Shown in pieces: positions 12,494-26,133 of a DNA stretch of 64,000 bases (position 1 is the first letter of the stretch; the number at the start of each line of letters is the position of its first letter). The DNA lies in NCBI RefSeq assembly GCF_030272615.1, contig NC_081409.1, positions 526,554,975-526,618,974 on the forward strand, given 5' to 3'. The position numbers were made by a program, and so were the translations under genes. This stretch comes from Cryptomeria japonica. Its lineage: Eukaryota > Streptophyta > Pinopsida > Cupressales > Cupressaceae. The notes under the pieces are model-generated. The model searched no databases and was not told where the DNA came from. It saw only the letters and a program-made list of their open reading frames with translations.

Positions 12494-14001
12494 TGTTGGC
12501 ATTTCAGTAGATAGAAAGATTGTTGATATTCATGAAGGATATTGAGAAGGTTGTTGAAGATTATTGATATAACTGAAGAAGGATGATAACTATCTTTATA
12601 ACATTATTTTTTCATTGATGTCAAGAAATTGATTTTCTGATTCAGTATGATGTTGCCATATCTTGAGAAGATTGATTTGAAGAGAATTAAGATGTCGGTA
12701 AAAGACATAGAAAGAATGTGATGAATAAGAGGAGGAATAAAATATTCAATGGGCAACTGTTACCGAGTTAGACAATGATGAGATCATGATGTTTAGATTG
12801 TTTTGATATCCTACATATGTTATTGATTGTAAGGTTAATACTATACTATGTCACCGAGCAAGGAACCTAGTCGGTAAACCCTAAGGAACCTAGTTGGTAA
12901 ACCCTACGGTTATCAATATCGGTTAATGAAGGTGAAATGTCTACCGAGTAAAGTTTAGTATTTACCGAGTTGCAACCGAGTTATGACAGTGCGCATTGGA
13001 TGGATAAAAGCATTATTTAATGAAGGACAATGATGAGATGGAGATGTATAAATGATTTGTATGTCGTGCATGAAGTTTGTTAAGGATCTATGGCAAAGGA
13101 AAATCAGCAAGAAGATCTACAGTGCATATTGAACCGCAATAACCTTGTGCAAGTTCCAAGAAAGGAATACAAGTCCCAAGGCAAGGTAAAACATTTTCAG
13201 ATCGAAAGCATACATTGAACCTGGTCAAGATTGAAGATCTAATGGCTAAGATTGATCATGGGAAATGTGATCAAGGAGATTAAGAGGTTAACAATTGTTT
13301 ATAAATATGGAATTGTTAATAAACAATGTATGCGAGCAAGTGTAAGCACAGGGATGCTACATAGTGATTACTGAGCATAGAAGCTTGAAGACCTATTTGA
13401 ATAACAGAGTAGAGAGCCCAGCAGAGGGACAAGATAAGTCTTATGACTAGATTATTTTGAGCAAATAAGAATCTTCTTTAGCTTTTCAGATATGAATTTG
13501 CGGATATATCTTTATTACTGTTATTTTAAGTGACAGGAAATCTCTTAACCAAGTGGACTTAACAGTCTTATTTGTAAACCCTCTAGCAAGGTAACATTCT
13601 AAATGAGTGTTCAAAATCCTTTGACAAGGTCACTTCTAACAAAGTGAATATCCTAATAGATCTGAGGGAAATCCCTTAACCGGGTCACATCTAACAATGT
13701 GTTTGTAATCTTTAACAGGATTTGCTTTTAACCGAGCATACTCTAGAAGAGTATATTTCTTAGTGGGTCCGAAATCCCACAGTGGTTTTTCCCTATTTGG
13801 GTTTCCACGTTAAATCTGGTGTTATATGTGTTGTGATGATTATGTGTTTATGAGTTTACATGTTTAGCAGTTTTTTGGTTATATTGTTGAAGCATAAGTT
13901 ACCGAGGTTGAATCTGTTGATTTTATGGAAGATTAAGTCCCCCCCCTCTCATCTTGTTAGCTATTGGCATCTGTACTTTACATTAAGTATCAGAACTTAC
14001 A
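12494..14001 (+). repeat. 5' LTR of copia 1 (1508 bp)
   Basis: Starts TGTTGGCATTTC and ends CAGAACTTACA, three bases before the primer site. It matches 18750-20274 throughout. ACCGAG words are common in it and in the coding part of the element. Confidence 0.95.
13535..13810 (+). promoter_or_regulatory. TTAACC-unit array and conserved TTTCCACGT motif in copia 1 LTR
   Basis: Degenerate units of roughly 40-50 bases containing CTTAACC(G/A)(G/A)GT and CTAACAANGTG lead into GTGGTTTTTCCC...GGGTTTCCACGT (13782-13810). The last motif is common in plant copia LTRs. The 3' LTR repeats it at 20044-20071, and copia 2 has the same layout in reverse orientation at 45364-45392 and 51283-51311. Confidence 0.6.
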
Positions 14002-14003
14002 AT

Positions 14004-14015
14004 TGGTATCAGAGC
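14004..14015 (+). promoter_or_regulatory. Primer-binding site of copia 1
   Basis: TGGTATCAGAGC, complementary to initiator methionine tRNA, two bases after the 5' LTR. Confidence 0.95.
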
Positions 14016-14066
14016 TTTGGACTCCAGAAGAAAAAGTTTAAAGATACTTGAGGCAAAGATCCGAAG

Positions 14067-16438
14067 ATGTATAAAAGGGATGCACCGAAGCTGAACAAGT
14101 CAAGTTTCTCCACATGGTAGAAAAGGATGAAGCTGCATTTATTAGGAATTGGAGAATATGCAACATATTATTTGGAGAATGATTACATTGCACCGAGCAC
14201 CAACCATATGACCTTGGAAGAGATAAAGGCAAAGCAAGAACATATTCATGCTATGATTGAAATAACCAGCATTGACCGACTCAGAGTTTAATGATCTAGA
14301 AGGTTGTGATGATGCAAAAGCAATGTGGACTAAGCTCATATCTGTGTATGGAGGTGATGAACATGTTCAAAGAGAAAAATTAGATAGTCTAAGAGGACAA
14401 TTTGAATCCATGAGAATGAATGAAGGTGATAACATAACCCAATACAGTACAAGACTAAAGGAGATTGTCAATCAAATTAAAGGAGCAGGTAGAACTATTG
14501 AAGAAAAGGATATAACAAGTAAGTTGTTGAGAACCCTTCTACTAGCTTATTCTATTCGAGTCTCTGCAATCAATGAACTGAGATCTATACCTAACATGCC
14601 AATTTCTTTGGATGCTACTATTGGTAAGCTACATGCATTTGAGTTAAGTAATTTTGATAACAGTGGGTCTTCAGTAAATAAAGTTGAATCTGCATTCAGT
14701 TCTTTTCATATTGGTGAATCTGATGATTACAATGATAAAATGAGTAAGTACTCTGAAGGGAATCATAGTGGAGCAAGTGAAAGATGTTGTAAGAACATGG
14801 AAGAAGTGCACAAACTATATGAGGAAATCAAGAAGCAAGAAGAGTTTGAAGTATTATTAGCCAGAAGGTTACCGAGAGGAAAAGGTAAGTATAAAGGGAA
14901 GCTACCTTTAAAAGGTTTCAATTGTGATAAAATAGGACATATGGCTTCTAACTGCCCTGATAAAGAATCTAGTGAAAAGAGAGAATATCGAGATAACAGG
15001 AAGAAATACAACCAATACAGAGGACACCAAGACTTCAGAAGAAGAGATAGAAAGACATGTCTAGTAGCTGATGAGGAATCCAATGATGATAAATCTGATG
15101 AAACTGATACTGAGGAAGTTCTTTATGTGGCTATTAAAGATGGATCTGATGAAGAAAGGTATGAAGAAAAATCCCTAATATCTCACATAAATAATAATGA
15201 TTCTTGGATCATAGACAGTGGATACTCACATCATATGACAAGTGATAAACACAAGTTTGTTAAATTAGAAGACTATGATGGAGGCTATGTAAGATTTGGT
15301 AATGATGCACCATGTCCAATGAAAGGTAAAGGATCTATAACACTTCTTGACAATGCTAAATGTGATGATGTATACTGGGTTGAAGGTTTGAAATACAATT
15401 TGTTGAGTGTAGCACAGCGAAACAATACAAGATACCGAATAGAATTTCATAAAGGAATTGTCAAAGTTCATGACAAGCATGGAAAGTTAGCTACTACTGG
15501 GACACAAACAAAAGGTAATACAATTCATCTTAACTCAACTCAGAACAAGTGTCTTTATGCAAAGATAGATGATACCTGGTTATGGCATAAAAGGTTTTGT
15601 TATGTAAATTTTGATAATCTGATCAAAATAAGTAAGAAGCACCGAGTAAGAGGTCTACCAAGTCTTGAAAAACCTAAGAATGCTATATGCCGAGGATGCC
15701 AGATGGGTAAGATGACAAGATCAAGCTTTACAAGTAAGTCCTACACTTCTAAAGGAATTTTAGATCTAGTACATACTGGTCTTTGTGGTCCTATGAAAGT
15801 TCAAAGTTATTATGGTGATAAGTATTTCATATTATTTGTGGATGATTACTCAAGGATGATCTCAGTCATGTTTTTAAAGGAAAAATTAGAAGCTTTTCAA
15901 ATGATCAAATGGTACAAGGCAAGAGTTGAAAATGAAATAGGAAGACAACTGAAATGTCTCAGATTTGATAGAGGAGGAGAGTTCACTTCTAATGAATTTA
16001 ACTTATTCTGCAATGATCATAGTATAAAAAGGCAAGTGTCTGCACCGAGAACACCTCAGCAAAATGGGATAGCCAAGAGAAGAAATAGATCAATTGTGGA
16101 TTGTGCCAAAACCCTGATGATAGAAAAGAGGGTACCTCAAACATTTTGGAGAGAAGCAATCAGCACTGCAGTTTACACCCTAAACCGAGTTCAACTAAAG
16201 AAGGGAACTATGAAGATACCATATGAAATCTGATATGACAAGAAACCTAATGTAAGTTATTTTAAAATCTTTGGAAGTAGATGTTATGTTCACAAAGATG
16301 ACAGAAATGGAAAGTTTGATCAGAAAAGTGAAGAAGGAACATTTCTTGGTTATTCTTCCAGAAGTAAAGCATTTAAATGTCTGATCAAATCATCTAACAA
16401 AATAGTGGAAAGTGCAAATGTGAAAATTTGATGAATTT
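14067..16438 (+). pseudogene. copia 1 gag-protease-integrase, broken
   Basis: Gag starts at an ATG at 14067, has a stop near 14119 and a frameshift near 14270, then runs open to 16233. The UBN2-type Gag region is followed by a zinc knuckle at 14914-14958 reading GFNCDKIGHMASNCP, in which the first Cys of CCHC is Gly. Protease: DSG at 15214 within IIDSGYSHHMT. Integrase: the His-Cys domain is damaged (second His is Tyr in HKRFCYVN; CRGC intact), the first catalytic Asp is Gly (HTGLCGP), the second Asp survives (RFDRGGEF, near 15965), and the Glu of the AER motif is Lys (GIAKRRNRS, near 16070). After a TGA at 16232 the integrase tail (SRCYVHKDDRNGKF, GTFLGYSSRSKAF) continues to about 16430. A spacer with further stops links to RT. 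Confidence 0.92.
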
Positions 16439-18251
16439 GCAAAAAGAAATGATGAAGGAAATTCCAAAGAACCAGAAGATTATGAAGAATGTGTTTATGT
16501 TCAACCGAGAAGTCCTACCGAGAAAGTTGTTGAAGAAAATGAAGATAATGTTCAATTACCGAGTGATGAATAAGAACATACAGAGTCTACTGAGCCTATA
16601 TTAGCCAAATATGTCAGAAGACATCATGCATCAAGTTAGATTATAGGAGATAAGGATGATCCAGTGATGAAAAGGAACAAACTAAGATAGAACACATGTC
16701 TGATATCTGAATTTGAATCGAGAATAGTGAAAGAGGCATTTAACAGTGAAGATTGGATAAATGCTATGATAGAAGAGATTGATCAAATCAAGAAGAATGA
16801 CACATGGACACTGATCCCAAGACCGAAGGACAAAAATGTAATCGGTACAAAGTGGATTTTTAGAAACAAGCTAAATGAAAAAGGTGAAGTCATTCGCAAC
16901 AAAGCAAGACTAGTTTGCAAAGGTTATGCTCAAGAAGAAGGAATAGATTATGGTGAGACTTTTGCACTTGTGGCTAGACTTGAGGGAGTAAGAACATTGT
17001 TGGTATATGTTGCTTTCAAAAATTTCAAGGTATATCAAATGGATGTTAAATCAGCATTTTTGAATGGTATACTAGAAGAAGAAGTTTACATTGAACAACC
17101 TGAAGGATTTGTTGAAGACAAGAGTAAAGATCAGGTATGTAATTTAAACAAAGCTTTATATGGTCTGAAGCAAGCACCTAGAGCATGGTATGAGAGATTG
17201 CACTCTTATTTGATCAAGATTGGTTTTATAAGGACAAGTGAAAATAGCAATATGTACATGAAGAAAGATGAGGACAATGGAATACTGATCTCAGCCATAT
17301 TTGTTGATGACATTATATTTTGTGGAAATGACTCTTTATGCAAGAACTTTGGAAATGAAATGTGCAAAGAATTTGAGATGTCACTAATCAGTGAGATAAA
17401 GTATTTTATAGGTTTACAGATACTGCAAATGAAAGATGAGATTTAGATTACTCAATCCAAGTACATAAAGGAAATCTTGAAGAAATTTGGAATGGAGGAT
17501 TCTAAACCAGTAAGTAATCCTATGACTACTAACTATAAATTATCAAAGAATGATGAATCTACATTTGTTGATGAGACACTTTACCGATCTATGATTGGGA
17601 AGTTGCAATATGTTGTGCATAGTAGACTAGATATAGCACATGTAGTAGGTATTGCTGCAAGATTCTCTGCAGATCCCAAAGAAACCCATATGACAGCAAT
17701 CAAGAGAATTTTCAGATACCTAAGAGGCACTAAAGATTATGGCTTAGTATATGAAAAGAGGAATGATTCTGATTTAAAAGTTTATACTTATGTTGATTGG
17801 GTAGGCAACATTGATGATAGGAAAAGCACAAGTGGTGGAGCTTTCTTTTTGGGAGAAAGACTAGTAAGTTGGCTTAGCAAGAAATAAGGATGTATTTCAT
17901 AGTCAACAGCAGAAGCTGAATATGTTGTTGTAGCATTGAATTGTACCAATATAGTGCATCAAACAACTGTTGGAAGGTATAAATGAGAAGGTTATCGAGC
18001 CAGTAACTATATTCTGTGATAATACTAGTGCCATTAACATTTCAAAGAATCCAGTAATGCACTCTAAGACAAAGCATATATCTATAAAGTATCATTATCT
18101 TAGAGAAGAAGTTCAAGAGAAGAAAGTTGTGCTAGAATATATCAGTTCAAAGGAGCAATTAGCAGACATCTTCACAAAGCCATTGCCAAGGGACACTTTT
18201 GAGTATCTCAAAAGCAAGTTTGGGGTCCTACCCCTATCTTCAACTCACTGA
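16439..18251 (+). pseudogene. copia 1 reverse transcriptase and RNase H, broken
   Basis: Copia-type RT (RVT_2 family). [45 protein letters not shown] and the catalytic box FVDDIIF (about 17299) are recognisable, so the metal-binding Asp pair is intact. A TAG at 17444 interrupts the frame before KFGMEDSKPVSNPM. RNase H follows: the DADWAG motif has become YVDWVGN (near 17790), STAEAEY (17908-17928) and IFCDNTSAINISKNPVMHSK (about 18010) remain, and SSKEQLADIFTKPLP ends it. Frameshift near 17960. The upstream linker (16439-16726) carries several stops. Function once: copying the element RNA into DNA inside the particle. Not functional now. Confidence 0.93.
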
Positions 18252-18735
18252 CCGAGTTCGGTGAAAGCATCAATTCGATGAATCTATAGAATATTATGTG
18301 TGGATTGATGATGATTTACATACTTTAGAAGGTTTTCTAAAGGTGTGTAGGAAACAGTGAATAAAGACAAGTTGCTCTGACCGAGACTGAGATGATACAC
18401 AGCAAGGCAAATCACTTCACAGAGGAATGAATCATGATTTAATTCTTTTACTTTTTGGCATTGTTGTCAAAGTGGGAGAAGACTAAATGGTTGACTAAAT
18501 GGTAAAGCCCTGAATGATGGAAATAATAGAAGACTAATGACAGGGGGAGAAGAATACAAAAATGGAGGAGACTAAATGCAAGACAACAGCTCAGAAGCCT
18601 AATGAAAAAGGGAGAAGACTTCAGAAGATTTTAACAACTCAAGGATAACAAGAGAAGTCTAACAGCAATCTGAATCCAAATCAATTTGAATATCTTGTTG
18701 GTATTACCATTCAATTGTTGGTTTTTCCATCAATG
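18252..18735 (+). other. copia 1 3' untranslated region
   Basis: Between the RNase H end and the polypurine tract; no coding signal. Rich in GGAGAAGACT words. Confidence 0.7.
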
Positions 18736-18749
18736 CCAAAGGGGGAGAT
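18736..18749 (+). promoter_or_regulatory. Polypurine tract of copia 1
   Basis: CCAAAGGGGGAGAT directly before the 3' LTR; copia 2 has the equivalent CCAAAGGGGGAGAT on the minus strand at 46479-46492. Confidence 0.9.
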
Positions 18750-20274
18750 TTTTGGCATTTCAGTAGATAGAAAGATTGTTGATATTCATGAAGGATATTG
18801 AGAATGTTGTTGAAGATTATTGATATAATTGAAGAAGGATGATAACTATCATTATAACATTATTTTTTCATTGATGTCAATAAATTGATTTTTTGATTCA
18901 GTATGATGTTGCCATATCTTGAGAAGATTGATTTGAAGAGAATTAAGATGTCGGTAAAAGACACAGAAAGAATGTGATGAATAAGAGGAATAAAATATTC
19001 AATGGGCAACTATTACCGAGTTAGACAATGATGAGATCATGATGTTTAGATTGTTTTGATATCCTACATATGTTGTTGATTGTAAGGTTAATACTATACT
19101 ATGTCACCGAGCAAGGAACCTAGTCGGTAAACCCTAAGGAACCTAGTCAGTAAACCCTAAGGTTATCAATATCAGTTAATGAAGGTGAAAAGTCTACCGA
19201 GTAAAGTTTAGTATCTATCGAGTTGCAACCAAGTTATAACAGTGCACATTAGATGGATAAAAGCATTATTTAATGAAGGAAAATGATGAGCTAGAGATGT
19301 ATAAATGATTGGTATGTCGTGCATGAAGTTTGTTAAGGATCTATGACAAAGGAAAATCGGCAGGAAGATCTACAGTGCTACAGCGCAGATTGAACCGCAA
19401 TAACCTTGTGCAAGTTCCAAGAAAGGAATGCAAGTCCCAAGGCAAGGTAAAACATTTTTCAGATCAAAAGTGTACATTGAACCTGGTCAAGATTGAAGAT
19501 ATGATGGCTAAGATTGATCATGGGAAATGTGATCAAGGAGATTAAGCGGTTAGCAATTGTTTATAAATAACGAATTGTTAATAAATAATGTATGTGGGCA
19601 AGTGTAAGCACAGGGATGCTACATAGTGATTACCGAGCACAGAAGCTTGAAGACCTATTTGAATAATAGTGTAGAGAGCCCAGCAGAGGGACAAGAAAAG
19701 TCTTATGACTAGATTATTTTGAGCAAATAAGAATCTTCTTTAGCATTTCAGATGTGAAGTTGCAGATATATTTTTATTACTGTTATTTTAAGTGACAGGA
19801 AATCTCTTAACCGAGTGGACTTAACAGTCTTATTTGTAAACCCTCTAGCAAGGTAACATTCTAAATGAGTGTTTGAAATCCTTTGACAAGGTCACTTCTA
19901 ACAAAGTGAAGATCCTAACAGATCTGAGGGAAATCCCTTAACCGGGTCACATCTAGCAATGTGTTTGTAATCTTTAACAGGATTTGCTTTTAACTGAGAA
20001 TAATCTAAAAGAGTATATTTCTTAGTGGGTCTAAAATCCCATAGTGGTTTTTCCCTATTTGGGTTTCCACATTAAATCTGGTGTTATATGTGTTGTGAAG
20101 ATTATGTGTTTATGAGTTTGCATGTTTAGTAGTTTTTTGGTTATATTGTTGAAGCATAAGTTACCGAGGTTGAATCTATTGATTTTATGGAAGATTAAGT
20201 TTGTATGATTCACCCCCCCCTCTCATCTTGTTAGCTATTGGCATCTGTACTTTACATAAGTATCAGAACTTACA
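18750..20274 (+). repeat. 3' LTR of copia 1 (1525 bp)
   Basis: Matches 12494-14001. The second base of the TG terminus is changed (TTTTGGCATTTC), and it ends CAGAACTTACA before target duplication CATTG at 20275-20279. Confidence 0.95.
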
Positions 20275-20279
20275 CATTG

Positions 20280-21710
20280 TGTGCCTTTTCCACTTGGAGT
20301 ATTGCCATGTCGTGCTGAGACACGATGCGGGATGTAGTAGACATCGCCATGTGGCCTACCGACTAGTTTAGGGAAGAGCCATGTCATGTGACAACATGAT
20401 GTGGGGTGATGTTGAGGTACACACTGCCATGCCATGTAGATGTGTGACTAGGCCACACTACATGATGAGCTACTGTGATATCTAGATGATTGTTCCTTCC
20501 TTCCTCGTTGGTGGCTAGATGCTAGTCACATAGTGATGTTATGTGCAATTATGATATTCTTATTTATTTCCTTGTGGACCAGCAATTCACTTTATTTTGA
20601 CTTTGAAGGTTTAGCCATGATCTTGCAATCTTTTTCTTACTTGATTTGGTGTTGCAATCCAGATTGTTTTTTTGCCTTACTTTTGGAATTGATGATTATT
20701 ATCTTTATTCTTCTATACTTTGGTGGCTAAACTGGTTTATCCTTATTGTTTTTGTATGTTGGTATGGTGTTGAAATGTGAATTTATGTCCAAGACCATAG
20801 GAGACAGTCTTGGTTGAGTGTATACGAGGAAGTAGACGTAGGGAACCTTGAGGATGGGGATATGTTAGGCTGTGATACAACTAGGATCCACTACCTACCT
20901 ATGTGTGGTGACTATCTCTTGGAGGCTAACCACCTTACTCAACAAGGGATGTTCATGAAGGTCTTGTATGGAAGGTAGCACCGCTATGGTGTGCCCTAGC
21001 ATCATCAAGCCCTTGAGTGAGATGTTGGATATTTATGCTCATGTTATTTTGTTATGAGATCAAGCATAGAGATGTTGATTGTGCATATTATCTATCACCG
21101 AGCATTAGACATTCTCACATGTGGCCTTTTGTGTTGTGCATTCCAGTTATGTGGATGGTTATTATGTGCAATCATGGAGTAATTGTGTTAACTTGTCACT
21201 ATGTTATGGGACATAGTCATTAGAAGGGTCTTTATATGCCTGGAAAGTGTTAACAATTGTGTTCTACATGTTGCTCTTATTTCATGAAAGCTAACTTGGT
21301 TGTAGAATTTAAAATTTAAAGCTAGTTCTATGCGATAAAATTTTAGGATGAGGATGGATTGGTAAAAGAAATTGATCATGATGGCATGTTTCTTGTCATA
21401 TTTGGTAGATGAGTATGGTAATTGTTGTTTACCTCTTTTAATGCTTTAATTTGGTGTGATGAAAGGAAGAAAAATTTTGTTTCTCTGCTATGATTATAGA
21501 TAATTCCCAGAATGTTATAAGAAATGTATGGATTTAGATGTATCTTCCCGATTTATAATGGCTTTAGTAGAGAATTTAGCAATAATGTTTCAATTATTTG
21601 TGAAAAGATTCATATGTGCAAATTGATATTTGTTAAATGAGTTTTAGGGCTAATGCATGTTGCATGTTTTCCCATCTGGCCTTACGACTTCCCGGAGTAA
21701 GTCAGAGCCT
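20280..21710 (+). other. LARD internal region, right part, non-coding
   Basis: Continuation of 10111-12488. No retrotransposon domain found. The words GCCATGT and CATGTG recur at 20300-20450. Confidence 0.75.
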
Positions 21711-21722
21711 AGAGGAAGAGGA
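21711..21722 (+). promoter_or_regulatory. Polypurine tract of the LARD
   Basis: AGAGGAAGAGGA directly before TGTAGTGCCCC of the 3' LTR. Confidence 0.85.
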
Positions 21723-24700
21723 TGTAGTGCCCCTACCCTAGTCAGCTTTGTAAAACCGGTTTGACCTTGATTTACTTTTTTATGTGGCATTCTTGGGTGG
21801 TTGATTTACCATTATGTAATGTTGTAGTAAGATATTATGATTATTGTGCGTACCTGTTAATGTGCTTTCGCATCGATTTTTATGTAAGTTTATTTGTTCT
21901 CCTGATTCATGTTATTAATCTCGGGCTAACACTTTTAGTAAATATATATATTCTTGTGTGACTCATGGTTGTAGGAGATTGTAGATACAGTACCACCTAG
22001 GTGCGAGATTCGTCTTCACCAGGATTCAAAGGTTTGAGTGTACCTCTTTGGTCCTTAGAGTTTGGATTAGGTGGTCGTAAAACCCTCATTTTACCTTAGT
22101 CATGCTCAAGTGAGCGTTGTCAGTCATCCGTTGGTTTTCTTTTTTGTTTGAGCTTGTGGGTCGTGTATCTGGATGGCTTTCTTGGGTTATGTGCTTTGTG
22201 TGTGGTAAAATTGAATATTTAATCCTAAGTATTTAATTTGATTCAATATGTGCTTGCGCATTTTAATTAAGGAATTAAATTAAATAGGTTTCTTTTATGT
22301 GATTAATCATTAATTAACAATTGCTCTATTCATGTTTGTAGCAAGTTCAATTTAATGGTTAATTTTAAATAATGAATTTATTCAGTTTATGCATTTTGAA
22401 AGGAAAGATTCAAATTTATTCGAAATAGAAATAATTTAATCTCTTTTGCATTTCAAAATAGAAAGGTTAATTTCAATTATTTAAGAAAATCAATTTTAAT
22501 TAGAAAAGCAAGTTTTATATATATATATATTAAAAATATTTTACCCTCATTAATATTTTGAAATATAAATGTTAGTTTTACAATATTGAGAAAATTAGAA
22601 ATTAAATGAGGAAGAGAAAACATTTTGATTTTTCTAATTAGAAAAGCAAGTTTAGAATATTTGAATAGTTTGAAAAGAAATGATTTTTCATTTTATTTAA
22701 AAGAAAGTGTTTTAAATTCAAAGAGAAGAGATTAGGTCAAATATTCTTCCATTTTAACCTAGGTTTGAAAATATTCTGGGGGCTTTTTTTTTGGAGAGCA
22801 TTTTTTTTAAACATTTTTGGAGAACTTTTGGAGGAAAATTTTGCATTCCAAAATTTGGTTTTTTTTTAGTTTGGTTGAAGGATTTCTACAGTGAGCGAAA
22901 TTGGTAACTCTTTTCAAATTTTTATCCAGAAAAGCTTAACCAGTTTGGTTGAAGGATTTCTACACTTGGGAAAATTGGTAGCTCTTCCCAAACTTTCATC
23001 CAAGAAAGCTTAACCAGGTTGGATTATTTGATCTATTGTTTTGTTTAATAAAAAAATAAAAATGGGAAATGAAATATTCTCTGTGAATTCTTGTTTGTTT
23101 CATTGTTTTGATTGTTTGAATTTGTTCATTAAATCTGCCTGAGAATAAAAAAATAAAAAAAAATCCAAGTGATATAACATATTTAGGGGTTTAAATTTAA
23201 TTAGTTTCCATTTTTTTTAAAATTTGGGGAGAAATGAAATGGACAGGAAAACTATTCATAATTTTGTTATTTGATTTCCAATTTCTGGTTGAATATAGTT
23301 TTGATTCATGCTTTATTTCCATTAAATTTATGCTGGAATGAATTATTTTGGTTTAAAAATTCTTCCCTGGCATGTTGTTATGCTGCCAAATTTTGTTCCA
23401 AAATGAAAACCCCGTAGAAGTTTTTATTATGCTATTTCATAATGTCAACGATATCTCCAAATTTACAAACTGGGTTTCTACCGAATTGTTAGGGTGTCTT
23501 GGTGACTTTGCATTCTAACTTTTGTATAAATTTCATAAAAAATCAAGTTCTCGATTTTTGATAAATAATAGAAACCGTGTGACTGTGTTTATTTATATAT
23601 ATATTTTATATATAAGGACTTGAGATTTTTATATGGCTGATAGAAAATGAAATTTAAGTTTATATGATTTGTTTGAAATTTATAATAATATATGGATCTT
23701 ATATTTAATTTTGCATTTATAGGCAATTTAGTCAATATGAGTTTATTGGAAAACCAAAATCTTTAATTAGATTAATTTATGGCATTTGACTATTATTTTT
23801 TAATTTTTGTTTTTGAAAAAAAAAGTGTTGTTTGGAAATCATAATGCTTATGAACCTATCTTCAGTCAATTGTGAATTGAAAGCTATTTGGTTCAATTTT
23901 GTGTAAAAGAGGAAATTTTCTTGTATATGTCATATGGATGTAACTATTATTGTTTTCCAAGTTAAATAGAATAATTAGTGATTTTTGGAACTATGTATTA
24001 CTTTTATGTTTTAAAAAAAAAAAGGGGATTGGTTGAGAAATTGATTTATGAACCAAAGATGCTCTTTTTAAACGTAAAGGTGTTTTCTATTTCTTTATAT
24101 TATGGGTTGTGTAAGCATGTCTTTCTACTAGTCCTTTCGTGTATGTGATATTAGACCTTTTATGTCGGTTTCCCTTGTGGTCTTGTTTTGTGAATAGGCC
24201 AAGTTAATTTTGTAACCCCAGTTGGTTAAACTTGAATGGTGGGGGTTGTGTACCCAAGGGTTTATTCAATTTTACATTTGAACTTCTTCCTTTTTTATGG
24301 CTTTCTGGTTATGCCTTGGAGTGCCCTTGGGGGATTTTTGTCTAGTGTCATAAAGGAGAGTGGATTTCGAGTGGGGGTCACGCCCAAAGTGGTAAGCAGG
24401 ATAACCCATCGAAATTTTGTCTAAGTGATAACTTAATAAATTAAGAAATGATTATCTATCTTAGTTTCTTTTAATGTGAATTTTTATATTTTGGAAAGTG
24501 TAACTCGGTTTTGAATAAAGATAAGCTTAGATAAATTGTTTGGTTCAAGTATGGAATAATGATTTTATTTTGGAAATTAAATATCAAATTTTGGGTTAAT
24601 TAATATATATTTAATTATATATTTATATGTGGTGCATATAATTACAATTATATTAATGTGTTATGGTTTGTAAACTCATGAGGAAGTATTCATATTATTT

Positions 24701-26133
24701 ATGATACAAGTGAACTTAGTGAGTTAGAAAACTAGGAAAGACCTGTACCTAGACAAGGTAGACAAACTGCAAACAAATTAGACAAATTAGAAAACTGGGT
24801 CAATTGTTGTGTGTAAACAATAGGAAAGAAGATTGTCTTTTCCATTGTATGCCTATGCATGTTAAATTTTCTATATTTGCATTTGCTTAAGAAATGGCAA
24901 GTCCTTGATGGTGAATGTTGAGTATTGTCGCATGTTGATGTGGGTACCTGTTTATGTCCCTGATCTCAAGGATTTACTGTTTTCATGTGTTGGTGTTGTA
25001 TCATGCCATGTCCTGTTGTTTTTGCCCTTTTGAGAACCTAATATCTATGTTAGATCATGGGTTACTTATGATGGGTTGTGAAGACTTAGTTTCGCGGATC
25101 CACCAGTCAATTATTGTATTTGTTTCTTATTATGTTCAGTTGGGTCCTTTTCCTATTCAGGGATCATTCTTGCATTTAATGACCAATGTGGTTATATGTA
25201 TTATTGGTTTGAGTATGCCTTGATGGCAGGATGTAAATGGTGTGAACCTTATGTATTCTACACCCTATTATTTTATCAGAGAGGTCTTGCAGTTGAGTAA
25301 ACTCGGAGATGTAGCCCACTAGGGGTGAACTCCGATATCATTTCGGTGTTATGTGGTGTTTATGTCCTTTTGATTCCTCTTTAATTTAGCATTTATGGAT
25401 GGCATTATGTTAAAATGTGTAATGAGGATTAGATGGAGTCAATTGTAAATGCATGTATGTAGTCATCTCACTAATGCGGTAATTTGGATCACGAAGAATG
25501 TAAATTCGAATAATTGGAATGTATTCATTTGTTGATAATGCAATTAAAGTATGCTTGGAAAGGATTCATTAGTTTATTATAAAATTAAATTATGTAATGT
25601 ATTAGATGCATGACTTATGTTTTAATAAAAGTTTGGGTGAGATGTATGGTCATATTCTAATGAATGAACTCATCAAGTTATCTATATTTTAACCTTAATG
25701 GATGAACTCATCATGTTATCTAAATTTTAACTTTAATGGATGAAATTAATTATGTTATCTATATTTTAACTTAATGGATAAACTCCTCATGTTATCTATA
25801 TTTTCCAGCATAATGGATGAACTCGTCCTATTATCTATAATTTTAATTTATCGAACGAAATATATCCTTGATTAAAGTAATAACTAGTAATTAAGTAAAT
25901 CAACTTAATTGGGTTAATTAATGTGGGTTGAGTTAAGTGTTGAATCAAGTAATCACGTTGGGAAACCCTTTAGGTGTTAGCTAAGTATTTTGCTGTGTGA
26001 TCTGAGCTTATGATAACTCATTGTATCATTATGTTGTGTTGTGTTTAAAACTCTTAAAAATATATATATATATATGCACTCTATTCTTGAGTTTTAACCT
26101 TATCCCTTCGGGGTTTCCTGGCGGGGCATTACA
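21723..26133 (+). repeat. 3' LTR of the LARD (4411 bp)
   Basis: Partner of 5445-10096 with the same termini; followed by AAGTG at 26134-26138. It keeps the 74-bp duplication and the 37-40 bp array but has only a short AT run. Confidence 0.93.

Larger units (their letters stand above)
12494..20274 (+). mobile_element. Ty1/copia element copia 1, full length, decayed
   Basis: A 7781-bp element with both LTRs (12494-14001, 18750-20274), initiator-Met primer site, gag-protease-integrase-RT-RNase H order typical of Ty1/copia, a polypurine tract and a perfect 5-bp target duplication CATTG. It is inserted in the interior of the LARD, so it is the youngest insertion of the left nest. All coding parts carry stops, frameshifts or lost catalytic residues, so it cannot be autonomous. 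The RT region (FVDDIIF, then [18 protein letters not shown]) resembles Tork and Sirevirus lineages; I cannot choose between them. Confidence 0.96.
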
